The notes beneath the pieces are model-generated. The model did no database searches. It was not told the origin of the DNA and saw only the letters and a program-made list of their open reading frames with translations. This document shows, piece after piece, positions 15,895 to 24,272 of a DNA stretch of 64,000 bases. How positions within the stretch are numbered: position 1 is the stretch's first letter; every line of letters begins with the position of its first letter. The stretch spans positions 29,459-93,458 of the forward strand of contig NZ_JAAEDH010000021.1 of NCBI RefSeq assembly GCF_018128965.1. Direction: 5' to 3'. Origin of the DNA: Plastoroseomonas arctica. Its GTDB lineage: Bacteria > Pseudomonadota > Alphaproteobacteria > Acetobacterales > Acetobacteraceae. The position numbers and the translations under genes are program-made.

Positions 15895-16853
15895 AGCGCC
15901 GCCCGCTGCTCGCCGCGCCATTCATCCTCGCGGCCGGGCAGGCCGCGGGCCAGGCGCGCGGCACCTGGCCGGACCGGCCGCTGCGCATCGTCGTGGCCTT
16001 CCCCGCCGGCTCCGTTACCGACAGCCTGATGCGCATCGTGGCCGACCCGCTCTCGCGCGAGCTGGGCCAGCCCGTCGTGATCGAGAATCGCGCCGGCGCG
16101 AATGGCGCGATCGGGACCGAGGCGGTCGCCCGCGGCCCCGCGGATGGCTACACCATGTGCGTTCTGTCGGTGACGAACGGCGCGCTCAACACCTTCCTCA
16201 TCCGCCGCCTGCCCTATGACCCGCTGCGCGATTTCGCCCAGATCGGCTTCCTGGCCGTCGCCCCCTACGTGCTGGTGGTGCCCAACACCTCGCCCGCGCG
16301 CAGCGTGGCGGACCTGCTCGCACAGGCGCGCGAGCGGCCGGGCATGCTGACGTTCAGCCATGGCAATGCCTCCGCGCTGATCGGTTCGGAGATGATCAAC
16401 CGCGCAGCGGGGGTGCAGATGACGCCCATCCCCTATCGCGGCGGGCCCGAGGCGCTCACCGACGTGGTCGCCGGGCGCATCGATTCCACGCTCACCGATT
16501 TCGCCAACGGCATGGCGCAGGTGCGCGAGGGGCGGGTGCGGGCGCTCGGCGTGACCTCGGCGGCGGCATCCCCGCTGGCGCCCGAGATCCCGCCGATCGG
16601 GGCGGCGGTGCCAGGCTTCGAGCTGATCGTGTGGTTCGGGCTTTCGGCACCGGCCGCGACGCCGGCGCCGGTCGTCGCGCGGGCCAACGAAGCGCTGAAC
16701 ACCGTGCTCGCCCTGCCCGAGACGCGCGAACGGCTGGGGCGGCTGGGCTTCACGCCGCAGGGCGGCACGCCGGCGGTGTTCGAGGCCTTCCTGCGCCAGC
16801 AGATCGCACTGCTGTCGGAAAAGGCGCGCGAGGTCGGGCTGGAGCCGCAATAG
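15891..16853 (+). CDS. Bug/TctC-family tripartite tricarboxylate receptor
   Basis: 320 aa. Signal peptide MKRRPLLAAPFILAAGQAAG, then TWPDRPLRIVVAFPAGSVTD, NRAGANGAIGTEAV, TFSHGNASALIGSEM and YRGGPEALTDVVAGRID, all typical of Bug proteins. The ATG overlaps the TGA of the dehydrogenase (ATGA), so the two are translationally coupled. No membrane TctA/TctB components are near. Ends 6 bp from the converging HTH-like gene. Confidence 0.9.
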   Translation: MKRRPLLAAPFILAAGQAAGQARGTWPDRPLRIVVAFPAGSVTDSLMRIVADPLSRELGQPVVIENRAGANGAIGTEAVARGPADGYTMCVLSVTNGALNTFLIRRLPYDPLRDFAQIGFLAVAPYVLVVPNTSPARSVADLLAQARERPGMLTFSHGNASALIGSEMINRAAGVQMTPIPYRGGPEALTDVVAGRIDSTLTDFANGMAQVREGRVRALGVTSAAASPLAPEIPPIGAAVPGFELIVWFGLSAPAATPAPVVARANEALNTVLALPETRERLGRLGFTPQGGTPAVFEAFLRQQIALLSEKAREVGLEPQ

Positions 16854-16859
16854 CGCGGA

Positions 16860-17819
16860 TTACTCGAACCACAGCGCGTCGCAGGCGGTGACGATGGCCT
16901 CGGCGGCGTCGAGCGGAAACCGGTCCGACCCGGTGTTCCAGCTCGGCTCGCTGCGCAGCGCCGCGACCAACGCGGCATCGAGGCCCGGCGTACGTTCGAC
17001 CGGCAGGCCAAGGCGCGCGAGGTCCTGTGCCGCGGTGCGTTCCTCGCCGGCTTCGAGATAGCGGTTGGAGGCGGCCAGCGCCTCGGCCGCGGCGTCGGGC
17101 ACGCGGACCATCACGATGCGGCTCGCGAAGGGTGGCTGGCTAGGGTGCATCGTGGCCGGGCCCATGATGTAGCCTAGCAGGACGCTCGCCGGCGGCGAGG
17201 GACGCAAGGTGATGACGTACTGCATCACGCCGCTCACCGCCGGCGCGCGGAGTTCGAAGACGAGGTTGGCACCGGCGAAGGCAACCGGTCCGACCGCCTC
17301 GGCGCGACCGAACGGCATGTTCTGCGCATAGGTCGCGACCATGCCGTTGCCGCGGTCGCGGGCGATGACCATCGAGCCGCGGGTGACGCGGCCTTGGTAG
17401 TGCGGTGCCTGGCTATGGCAGAAGGTCGCGAAGTGGCCGGCGATCCATTGGTTCGGATCCGAAGCGGCCGGCGGTTCGCGTTCGCGCGTTGCCTGGGCGA
17501 GCAGGAAGGCAGCGGTCATGCCGTAGCGTGCGGCGACGGCTTCCGCGAAGGCCCCCGCGTCGGAGCCGAGCACCCATTCCATCGGCAAGGCGAGATCGAG
17601 CACGACCGCCAAATCCCGGTACACGCCGCTGCCGCGCGGCCTGGCCAGGTTCGCGAGCCACTTATACGCCCGGCTCGCGTCGAAATCGGTCGCGGGGTTC
17701 ACGGCGCGGAAGCGCGCGGCGAGTTCCTTGGTGCCGTTGCAGGCGAGTGCCGCCATCGCGATGCGCAGCTTCGCAGCGAAATCCTTCATTCCGCCAGGTG
17801 CGGTGCTCCGGAGGTTCAT
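16860..17819 (-). CDS. Uncharacterised protein with possible N-terminal DNA-binding domain
   Basis: 319 aa, not recognised. The N-terminal approximately 100 residues are helical, with a pattern (ELAARFRAVNPATDFDASRA then YKWLANLARPRGSGVYRDLA) reminiscent of helix-turn-helix regulators. The C-terminal approximately 200 residues are strand-rich (YQGRVTRGSMVIARDRG, GVMQYVITLRP, LLGYIMGPATMHPSQPPFAS) and may be a sensing domain. No signal peptide or membrane segment. Start ATG 17819 is chosen over 17789 only by length; neither has a strong Shine-Dalgarno. It is divergent from another unrecognised gene across an AT-richer gap. Confidence 0.6.
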   Translation of the reverse strand: MNLRSTAPGGMKDFAAKLRIAMAALACNGTKELAARFRAVNPATDFDASRAYKWLANLARPRGSGVYRDLAVVLDLALPMEWVLGSDAGAFAEAVAARYGMTAAFLLAQATREREPPAASDPNQWIAGHFATFCHSQAPHYQGRVTRGSMVIARDRGNGMVATYAQNMPFGRAEAVGPVAFAGANLVFELRAPAVSGVMQYVITLRPSPPASVLLGYIMGPATMHPSQPPFASRIVMVRVPDAAAEALAASNRYLEAGEERTAAQDLARLGLPVERTPGLDAALVAALRSEPSWNTGSDRFPLDAAEAIVTACDALWFE

Positions 17820-17955
17820 CGCCGCGGCACAACCAGAAATTGAAAATTGGAACTTCCTGGAAATTCTAACCGCATTGCTTGAAGGCGCAAGGTCGTCGCC
17901 GCAAACGAATGCGTGGGACTTCAACACACTAGTTGGGCGCAGGGAGGTTGGCGAC
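17820..17955. promoter_or_regulatory. AT-richer divergent control region
   Basis: 136 bp between two divergent unknown genes, clearly richer in A/T than its surroundings. It contains GAAATTGAAAATTGGAACTT directly followed by CCTGGAAATTCTAA, with repeated TGGAA words 11 nt apart and the near-palindrome TTCCTGGAA. It probably holds both promoters and an operator, perhaps for the HTH-like protein beside it (inference). Confidence 0.35.
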
Positions 17956-18597
17956 ATGTCGGGCAACAACGGTGGAAATGCCGCTGATCGCAGCGCAATG
18001 GCGCGCGCGCTGGAGAAGATCAGCGATCGATCGCGCGGCGCGCTCCATTCTGTGCTGAAGCGAACCGCCTTCGGCCGCCAGATCGAGCACAATTTCGGCT
18101 TGATGTATGGCAGCAGCGTAAACCGCGGCGCGGTGCGCAATCCTAGCGCTGCCTATCGCGCGTTTCGCGGCGGGGTCGATGGGCGGCCGAAGAACAACAA
18201 GGCGGCCGCGGTCGGCAAGACGGTGCTGCTGCGCACGATGAACGGACCCGAGTTAAATATCCTGATGTGTGGCGTCCCGTTTCTCATCTGGGCGGGCGTC
18301 AACGCGGCCGCAAAGACACAGGCCGAGGCGGCGGCGGCCAACACCGCTGCGACCATCGTGATGCCGAGGAAACTCGGCCGCATCAAACGGGAGGGGCAGA
18401 CGCTCGCGAAGCCGCTCGCCTCGGCGCCTTACTCGGCCGATGTGCAAGGGCTTGTCACGCTGCTCATCCAGTACGGCATGAAGGAGGCCACGGCGCTGAG
18501 CCTGGTGCAGGGCGAGTTCATGGGCGATGACCTCGCCGACGTGTTCGACGAGGAAGACCTCAAGGCGCTTTTCGACTTCCTCGACAACGAGGCCTGA
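17956..18597 (+). CDS. Uncharacterised soluble protein
   Basis: 213 aa, not recognised. Starts MSGNNGGNAADRSAMARALE; the basic N-terminal half (SRGALHSVLKRTAFGRQIEH, GRPKNNKAA) precedes a hydrophobic stretch (LNILMCGVPFLIWAGVNAAA, about residues 95-115) that could be one membrane segment or a buried helix, then an Ala-rich region. The last 50 residues are acidic (FMGDDLADVFDEEDLKALFD). AGGGAGG lies well placed before ATG 17956. Divergent from the HTH-like gene, which may regulate it. Downstream it converges on the amidohydrolase gene with 3 bp between. Confidence 0.6.
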   Translation: MSGNNGGNAADRSAMARALEKISDRSRGALHSVLKRTAFGRQIEHNFGLMYGSSVNRGAVRNPSAAYRAFRGGVDGRPKNNKAAAVGKTVLLRTMNGPELNILMCGVPFLIWAGVNAAAKTQAEAAAANTAATIVMPRKLGRIKREGQTLAKPLASAPYSADVQGLVTLLIQYGMKEATALSLVQGEFMGDDLADVFDEEDLKALFDFLDNEA

Positions 18598-18600
18598 GGC

Positions 18601-20100
18601 TCAGTCGCAGAGATAGCGGCGGATGTGGTAGGGCTTCGCCGCCATGCCCGGGCAGAAGCTCGCGATGATCGGCGCGACCCGCTCGTAGAGGTCGCCGTAT
18701 TCGGCGTTCAGGCCCTCCAGCCGCTCGCGCGCGGCCTCGGCTTCCTCGGCGAGTTTCGCGAGGTCGAGCGTGAGCAGCTTGCCGTCCTGCACGACGAACT
18801 TGCCACCGATCATAACGTGGCGCACGCCGGTGCCGTCCTCGGCATGGACCAGCTGGTTGACCGTGCCGTTGTGCGGGATCCAGTTGAGGCTGGTGAGTGA
18901 GAGGAAGACGATGTCGGCCTTCATCCCCGGCGCGATGGCGCCGAGATTGTCGAAGCCGAGCGCACGCGCCGAGCCCTTGGTGGCCGCAGAATAGCATTCC
19001 TCCACGCTCGCCCATTCGCGCGGGTCGGGCGTCTGCACCTTGGACAGCATCGAGGCGTAGCGCATCGACTCGTACATGTTCTGGTTGTCGGAGCAGTTCG
19101 CACCATCAGTGCCGAGCCCGACATTGACGCCGAGATCCAGCGCACGGCGCAGCGCGAACATCCCGTTGCCCAAGCGCATGTTGGAGCCGGCATTGTGGAC
19201 AAGCGAGGCACCGCGGTCGGCGGCGAGACGCATGTCGTCATCATCGAGCCAGATCGCGTGCGCGGCGGTGAAGCGGTCGTTGACCAGGCCCATCGCGTCC
19301 ATGTGGGCGAGCAGCGTCTTGCCGTAGCGCTTCATGCCCACGATCGCCTGGACCTTGCTCTCGCCGACATGGGAGTGGACGGCGAGGCCATGGTCGCGCG
19401 CCATGCAGGCGCATCCGTCGAGGAACTCGTCGGAGCAATGGTGCGGGATGGTGGGCGCGATGGCGAAGCGGATGTCCTGGCTGGCCCAGGACCAGCCGCG
19501 CATCACCGTCTCCATGGCGGAGAGCGTGTCCTGCCAGGGGCGCAGGCGGAGCTTGTCCACATCCACCTGCACGCTGTCGGGGAGCGCGTCGTGCAGGCCG
19601 GGGATCGCCTCGTACACCGTGCGGTCCGCGACCATGGGCGCGATGACCGCGCGCATGCCGATGCCGGCATAGGCTTCGGCCACCGCATCCATGCCCTCGA
19701 CAGTCGGCAGCGGCAGTTCAGAGTAGAGGTCGTAGGCCGCGGTGCAGCCCTTCATCACCATCTCGGCGGCGATGATCTGCGTCGCGAGCTTCTTGTCGGC
19801 GAGCGCACGGTTACCGCCGATCCAGGGGGCAGCGGCGAGCAGCAGTTCGAGCGTCCATTTGTCGCCGGTACCGCGCGCGAGGCCGCCATGGCCGTGCGTG
19901 TGGCCGTTGATCAGGCCGGGGTGGATGAGCATGCCGGTCGCGTCGATGATGCGCGCGTTCGCGGGCACGGTGAGGTCGGTGCCGACGGCGCGGATGGTGC
20001 CGTCCTCGATCAGCACATCGCCGGGTGCTGCGCGGCGGAGACCCGCATCGGCGATGCGGGCGTTGCGGATGAGGGTGATGCCGGGTTCGTCCTGGGCCAT
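18601..20100 (-). CDS. Amidohydrolase (chlorohydrolase / nucleobase-deaminase type)
   Basis: 499 aa cytosolic metal-dependent hydrolase. Zinc motif PGLINGHTHGHGG (His67/His69), HSHVGESK with a further His, and GLGTDGANCSDN with the catalytic Asp, plus a beta-sandwich N- and C-terminal part (DVLIEDGTIRAVG, GMKADIVFLSL). This is the AtzA/TrzN/SsnA/guanine-deaminase superfamily. It is the last gene of an NMT1-type ABC importer operon, 17 nt after the permease, so it likely deaminates or hydrolyses the imported heterocycle (inference). ATG 20100 has CGAGG upstream. Confidence 0.88.
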   Translation of the reverse strand: MAQDEPGITLIRNARIADAGLRRAAPGDVLIEDGTIRAVGTDLTVPANARIIDATGMLIHPGLINGHTHGHGGLARGTGDKWTLELLLAAAPWIGGNRALADKKLATQIIAAEMVMKGCTAAYDLYSELPLPTVEGMDAVAEAYAGIGMRAVIAPMVADRTVYEAIPGLHDALPDSVQVDVDKLRLRPWQDTLSAMETVMRGWSWASQDIRFAIAPTIPHHCSDEFLDGCACMARDHGLAVHSHVGESKVQAIVGMKRYGKTLLAHMDAMGLVNDRFTAAHAIWLDDDDMRLAADRGASLVHNAGSNMRLGNGMFALRRALDLGVNVGLGTDGANCSDNQNMYESMRYASMLSKVQTPDPREWASVEECYSAATKGSARALGFDNLGAIAPGMKADIVFLSLTSLNWIPHNGTVNQLVHAEDGTGVRHVMIGGKFVVQDGKLLTLDLAKLAEEAEAARERLEGLNAEYGDLYERVAPIIASFCPGMAAKPYHIRRYLCD

Positions 20101-20117
20101 GGATGCCTCGTCTGGGT

Positions 20118-20885
20118 TCAGGCGGCCAGAGCGGGGCGTTCGGCGCCGCTCGACCAGGGGAACAGCAGCCGCTCGGCGAGCGAGACGGCCTGGAACAGCA
20201 GGATGCCGAGCAGGGCCAGGATGACCACCGCGCCGAAGGCGAGCGGCGTGCGGAAGAAGGCCATCGAGGTCTGGATCAGGTAGCCCAGCCCGGCATCGGC
20301 GCCGACGAATTCCGCCACGACCGCGCCCACCACGGAGAGTGCGGCGGCGACCTTCAGCCCGCCGAAGACGAAGGGCACGGCGAAGGGCAGCCGGATGCGC
20401 AGCAGCTCCTGCATGCGGCCCGCACGGCAGGCGCGGCCCAATTCGATCAGCTCCGGCGGTGCGGCGAGCAGGCCGGCGACGGCGGCGACCACCAGCGGGA
20501 AGAAAGCGACGAGGAAGGTGACGATGATGCGCGGCGCCTCGTTCGCACCCAGCGCGATGATCAGGATGGGTGCGAGGGCCACCTTGGGGATGGATTGGGT
20601 GACCACCAGCAGCGGGTAGATCGCGGCAGCGATGGTGGTCGAGGACGCGATCGCCATGGCGAGCGGCAGGCTCACGATGATGGAGGCGGCGAAGCCGAGC
20701 AGCACGGTGGTGAGCGTCGCGAGCGTATGGCTCAGCATCAGCGGCCAGGCGCCGATGACGGAGGCGAGGATCACCGAAGGCCGCGGCAGAAGGAATTCGC
20801 GGATGCCGAAGGCGAGGCAGGCGCCTTCCCACAGCGCGAAGAACGCCGCGAGCGCGATGACCGAGGGCAGCGCGCGGCGGATCAT
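20118..20885 (-). CDS. ABC transporter permease (SsuC/TauC type)
   Basis: 255 aa inner-membrane protein with about six TM segments. The EAA-type loop ELGRACRAGRMQELLRIRLP lies before FAVPFVFGGLKVAAALSVVG, typical of the nitrate/sulfonate/taurine/HMP importer family. The ATG overlaps the TGA of the ATPase gene (ATGA). Functions with the adjacent ATPase and NMT1-like receptor. Confidence 0.93.
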   Translation of the reverse strand: MIRRALPSVIALAAFFALWEGACLAFGIREFLLPRPSVILASVIGAWPLMLSHTLATLTTVLLGFAASIIVSLPLAMAIASSTTIAAAIYPLLVVTQSIPKVALAPILIIALGANEAPRIIVTFLVAFFPLVVAAVAGLLAAPPELIELGRACRAGRMQELLRIRLPFAVPFVFGGLKVAAALSVVGAVVAEFVGADAGLGYLIQTSMAFFRTPLAFGAVVILALLGILLFQAVSLAERLLFPWSSGAERPALAA

Positions 20886-21655
20886 GCGGCCAGCTTCGCG
20901 GCGGGCCGGCGGAAGATGTGCGCGCGGATGCGCTGCGCCGCCGCCTGGAAGGCGGGCGAGGCCTCCTGCGCGAAATCGCGCGGGCGCGGCAGGTCGATCT
21001 CCACCACATCCACCACGCGCCCGGGGCGCGGCGACATCACCACCACGCGGTCGGCGAGCAGCACGGCCTCGCTGATCGAATGGGTGACGAAGACCACGGC
21101 CATGGGCGTTTCGGTCCAGAGGCGGAGGAGTTCGAGGCTCATCTCCTCGCGCGTCAGCGCATCAAGCGCGCCGAAGGGCTCGTCCATCAGCAGGATTCGC
21201 GGCTGCTGCAACAGCGCGCGGCAGATGGCGACGCGCTGCTGCATGCCGCCCGAGAGTTCGCGCGGCAGCCGCGTCTCGAAACCCGCGAGGCCCGCGCGGG
21301 CGAGCAGGGCGCGCGCAGCATCCTCGGTGCCGGGCCCGGCGCGGTGCATCAGGCGCATCGGGAAGGTGACGTTGCGCAGCACATCGGCCCAGGGCAGCAA
21401 AGTGGGTGCCTGGAAGACCATGGCCGTGTCGGTGCGCGCGCCGGTGACGGCGGTGCCTTCGATGCGCACCGCCCCGCTGGTGGGCATCGCAAGGCCCGCG
21501 ATCAGGCGCAGCAGGGTGGATTTCCCGCAGCCGGAGGCGCCGACGATGGCGACGAACTCGCCGGGGCGGATGGCGATGGAGACATCCTCCAGCGCCTGCA
21601 CCGCGCCGCCGTCGCGGCCGGCGAAGCGCTTACCAACGCCCTCGATGGCGATCAC
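20882..21655 (-). CDS. ABC transporter ATP-binding protein (SsuB/TauB type)
   Basis: 257 aa. Walker A GASGCGKST, Q-loop VFQAPTLLPW, signature LSGGMQQR, Walker B ILLMDEPFGALD and switch His in FVTHSISEA. Start is GTG 21655, overlapping the TGA of the receptor gene (GTGA). A longer upstream frame overlaps the receptor and is rejected because MIAIEGVGKRF aligns with family starts. Energises the adjacent permease. Confidence 0.94.
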   Translation of the reverse strand: MIAIEGVGKRFAGRDGGAVQALEDVSIAIRPGEFVAIVGASGCGKSTLLRLIAGLAMPTSGAVRIEGTAVTGARTDTAMVFQAPTLLPWADVLRNVTFPMRLMHRAGPGTEDAARALLARAGLAGFETRLPRELSGGMQQRVAICRALLQQPRILLMDEPFGALDALTREEMSLELLRLWTETPMAVVFVTHSISEAVLLADRVVVMSPRPGRVVDVVEIDLPRPRDFAQEASPAFQAAAQRIRAHIFRRPAAKLAA

Positions 21656-22623
21656 GGCAACAGCGCCGTGGACACCGCCTGGTTGGGATCCCAGTTCGCA
21701 TCCATCTGCAGGCTCTCGGCCACGACGCGCCAGGTGGTGGCCAGGCGCTCGGCCTCGAAGCGGCCGAGGCCGGTCGCCTGCTGGTGCGGGTTGAAGACGA
21801 AGCTCATCGTGGCGCGCAGGCTGCCTTCGCAATCATCCTGCTCAACCTCGGCGTTGCGCGCGACGTGCAGGCGGCAGGCTTCCACCTGGTTCTCGTTGGC
21901 CCATGCAAAACTGCGGTGCGCGCCGGCAAGGAAGCGACGGACCAGGTCGGGGTTGCGGGTGATGGTGTCGTCGGTGGCGATCAGGCTCGCGGCGTAGATG
22001 GCGAAGCCCGTCTCGACAAAGGGCAGGACCACGATCTCCTCGCCCGCCCGGCGCGCGGCCTTGTTCTGGTAGTAGTGGTGGATCGAGTAGAAGGGCGCGG
22101 CATCGACGCGGCGCGCGATGAGCAGCGAGGCCATCGCCGAGGCATCCGTGTTCACCCAGGTGATGCGGTCGGGGTCGGTCCCCGCCCGGCGCGCGACCTC
22201 AGGGAAGTACAGCCGGTGGCTGTTGCCCGGCGTGATCGAGATGCGCCGGCCTTCAAGCCCGCGGAAATTCGTGATGCCGGACGAGCGCAGCACGAACAGG
22301 CTGTGCGGCGAATGCGTGTAGACCGCCGAGATGGAACGCACCGGCACGTTCTGCCGCGCCCGCGCCGCCATGACCCCGCCGATGTCCGCAACGCCGAACT
22401 GCGCCGCACCGGCCGCCACCTTGTTGATCGTGTCGCCCGAGCCGTAGCCGCGGGTGAGCGACAGTTCGATGCCCTGTTCGCGCCAGAAGCCGCGCGCCGC
22501 ACCGGCGAAATAGGCGGCGTGCTCGCCGGTCGGGATCCAGTCGAGCTGGAGCAATGCGCGATCCTGCGCGGCGGCCGGCACGGCCATCAACGCACCCAGG
22601 ACGGCGCCCAGAAAACGCTTCAT
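21652..22623 (-). CDS. ABC transporter substrate-binding protein (NMT1/THI5-like)
   Basis: 323 aa. Signal peptide MKRFLGAVLGALMAVPAAAQ, then LQLDWIPTGEHAAYFAGAAR, GIELSLTRGYGSGDTINKVA and FGVADIGGVMAARAR, which are hallmarks of NMT1/THI5 or pyrimidine-precursor receptors. The THI5-specific CCCFC motif is absent. First gene of the importer operon with ATPase, permease and amidohydrolase. ATG 22623 has AAAGGGGAA upstream. Confidence 0.92.
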   Translation of the reverse strand: MKRFLGAVLGALMAVPAAAQDRALLQLDWIPTGEHAAYFAGAARGFWREQGIELSLTRGYGSGDTINKVAAGAAQFGVADIGGVMAARARQNVPVRSISAVYTHSPHSLFVLRSSGITNFRGLEGRRISITPGNSHRLYFPEVARRAGTDPDRITWVNTDASAMASLLIARRVDAAPFYSIHHYYQNKAARRAGEEIVVLPFVETGFAIYAASLIATDDTITRNPDLVRRFLAGAHRSFAWANENQVEACRLHVARNAEVEQDDCEGSLRATMSFVFNPHQQATGLGRFEAERLATTWRVVAESLQMDANWDPNQAVSTALLP

Positions 22624-22713
22624 CGCAAATTCCCCTTTCCGTGGCGGCTGCCGTGGTGGGGCGTTCTCCCGGCGCGTATGGGAGAGCAATAAAGCGCGAG
22701 GCGCAAGGCCCCC

Positions 22714-23490
22714 TCAGGCAGGCCGCGCCTGTTTCAGCGCGGCGCGCTCAAGGTCGGTCAGCCTCGCCCAGCGCAGCTTCTCATCGAGCGGAAACGCTTC
22801 CCCGCTGGCACCGGTTACGCCCAGCACATAGCCGCCGCCGAGTGCGAAGAGCGGCGTCTTGTTCGGCATCGTCCAGCGATGGCTCGCGCCGCTCGGGTCG
22901 GCGAGCGTCACCACCTGCCCCTGCCAGCCCTGGATGGCGAGCGCGACAGGCGTCACCGGCTGCTCCGACAGCGTCGCGATCCGGCGGCGCTCGGCGGCGG
23001 CGCGGCGCAGATGGCTCCAGGGCGAGACCAGCATGACCAGCGCGATCACGATGAAGAACAGCGCGGTGCCGAAGCGATGCCAGATCCGGTCGAGCCCGAT
23101 ATCGGTGCTGAACACGCCGGCGCGCTCGGGGTCGGCCAGCACCTGCGCCGTCCAGCCGCCGACATGGAGGTCGAAGAAGACATGGTTCAGCGGGCGCCGG
23201 ACCAGGCCCTCCTTCGTGGTCGCGACGACGGTCGCCTCGCAGCTGTGCAGGAGCGCGAGGCGCGAGGAACACCGCCCGCCCTCGATGCGCGCCATCTGCA
23301 CCGGCCGCGCCCGGTTGCGCATCTGCACATCGTCGATGAGGCCGGGGGCGAGGGAGATGCCCACATAGGCGAGGATCCCGCCGGCGAAGAGCACGCAGAA
23401 CAGGGCAAACACCCACCCACGCCACGCCGCAACCGGGGAGCGGAGCTTGATGGGCCGGGTCGGCCAGAGGGCACGAAGACGCTCGATCAT
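22714..23490 (-). CDS. Two-TM membrane protein of unknown function
   Basis: 258 aa. TM1 at about 28-48 (WVFALFCVLFAGGILAYVGI), a periplasmic loop with two Cys (GGRCSSRLALLHSCEA) likely forming a disulfide, TM2 at about 140-160 (TALFFIVIALVMLVSPW), then a cytosolic domain. The layout (FFDLHVGGW ... RIWHRFGTALFFIVIALVML) resembles PepSY-associated membrane proteins but I cannot assign it firmly. Starts with ATGA overlap on the ModA-like gene, so the two are coupled. Confidence 0.6.
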   Translation of the reverse strand: MIERLRALWPTRPIKLRSPVAAWRGWVFALFCVLFAGGILAYVGISLAPGLIDDVQMRNRARPVQMARIEGGRCSSRLALLHSCEATVVATTKEGLVRRPLNHVFFDLHVGGWTAQVLADPERAGVFSTDIGLDRIWHRFGTALFFIVIALVMLVSPWSHLRRAAAERRRIATLSEQPVTPVALAIQGWQGQVVTLADPSGASHRWTMPNKTPLFALGGGYVLGVTGASGEAFPLDEKLRWARLTDLERAALKQARPA

Positions 23491-24227
23491 GATGGGACAA
23501 ATCCAATGGCGGTGAACGCGGCGCGCGCCGCGGGCGAAGTGAACAGGTCGAGCAACGGCGCGGGCTCCGCCGCATCGCGCAGCGCGGCGACGCCGTAGCG
23601 CGTCCAGAGTTGCAGCGCATCGGGCAGCATTCCCACCAGGGCGACGCCTGGGCGGCCGATGATCTCGCTCGCCTGGCTCGCGGCCAGCGCCACCTCACCG
23701 GCGGCGGCGAGGCTCACGCCGTCCACGCCGAAGGGCACCAGCCGCGACTTCGCGCGCATGGCCTCGGCGATGCCGAGCTGGTCGAAGATGCGTGCCATGT
23801 GCGCGCCCGCCGTCGCCCCCCGGGCGGGGTCGGCATAGGCGAAGCTCGGGGCCGCCAGAAGTGCGGCGCGGAAGGCGCCGAGCGTCCCGACATCCGGCAG
23901 CGCCGCGCCGGCCCGCGTCGCGAGCGCGACGCCGGTGCGGCCGATGGAGCGCCGGCTGCCCGGCAGCAGCAGCCCCGCCGCGTCGAGCCGCACGAGCGCG
24001 TCCTCGGAAAGCAGCACCAGCCGCGGCCGTGCGCCGGCGAGCACCTCGTCGCGCAGGGCGCCCACCGTTGCGAACCGCACGGTCGGCGGTTCGGGCAGCT
24101 CGGCCAGCAGCGCCTCGACGGCGGTCTTCACCGCGCCGGCGGCGAAGATCGCCGGTGCGGATTGCGCGGCCGCGGTGACCGGGAGTGCGGCGGCGAGGCT
24201 GGTCACGGCGCGCCTTGTCATCATCAT
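23487..24227 (-). CDS. ModA-like periplasmic substrate-binding protein
   Basis: 246 aa. A basic start MMMTRRAVTSLAAALPVTAA is a signal peptide, followed by IFAAGAVKTAVEALLAELPE, the first strand and helix of molybdate-type binding proteins. SRRSIGRTGVALATRAG and GEVALAASQASEII fit the second lobe. No modB or modC lies nearby. Instead the gene overlaps a two-TM protein gene by ATGA. Ligand unknown; molybdate-binding residues not verified. Three consecutive ATG codons (24227, 24224, 24221) can serve as start. Confidence 0.72.
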   Translation of the reverse strand: MMMTRRAVTSLAAALPVTAAAQSAPAIFAAGAVKTAVEALLAELPEPPTVRFATVGALRDEVLAGARPRLVLLSEDALVRLDAAGLLLPGSRRSIGRTGVALATRAGAALPDVGTLGAFRAALLAAPSFAYADPARGATAGAHMARIFDQLGIAEAMRAKSRLVPFGVDGVSLAAAGEVALAASQASEIIGRPGVALVGMLPDALQLWTRYGVAALRDAAEPAPLLDLFTSPAARAAFTAIGFVPS

Positions 24228-24272
24228 GGCCGCAAGATGCCACGCCCGGCGCGCGGCGCAATGTCGCCGGGC

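Noticed and set aside
20101..21009. N-terminal extension of the amidohydrolase frame to 802 codons
   Set aside because: The extension overlaps the permease gene in another frame. The enzyme starts at ATG 20100 with GAGG upstream.
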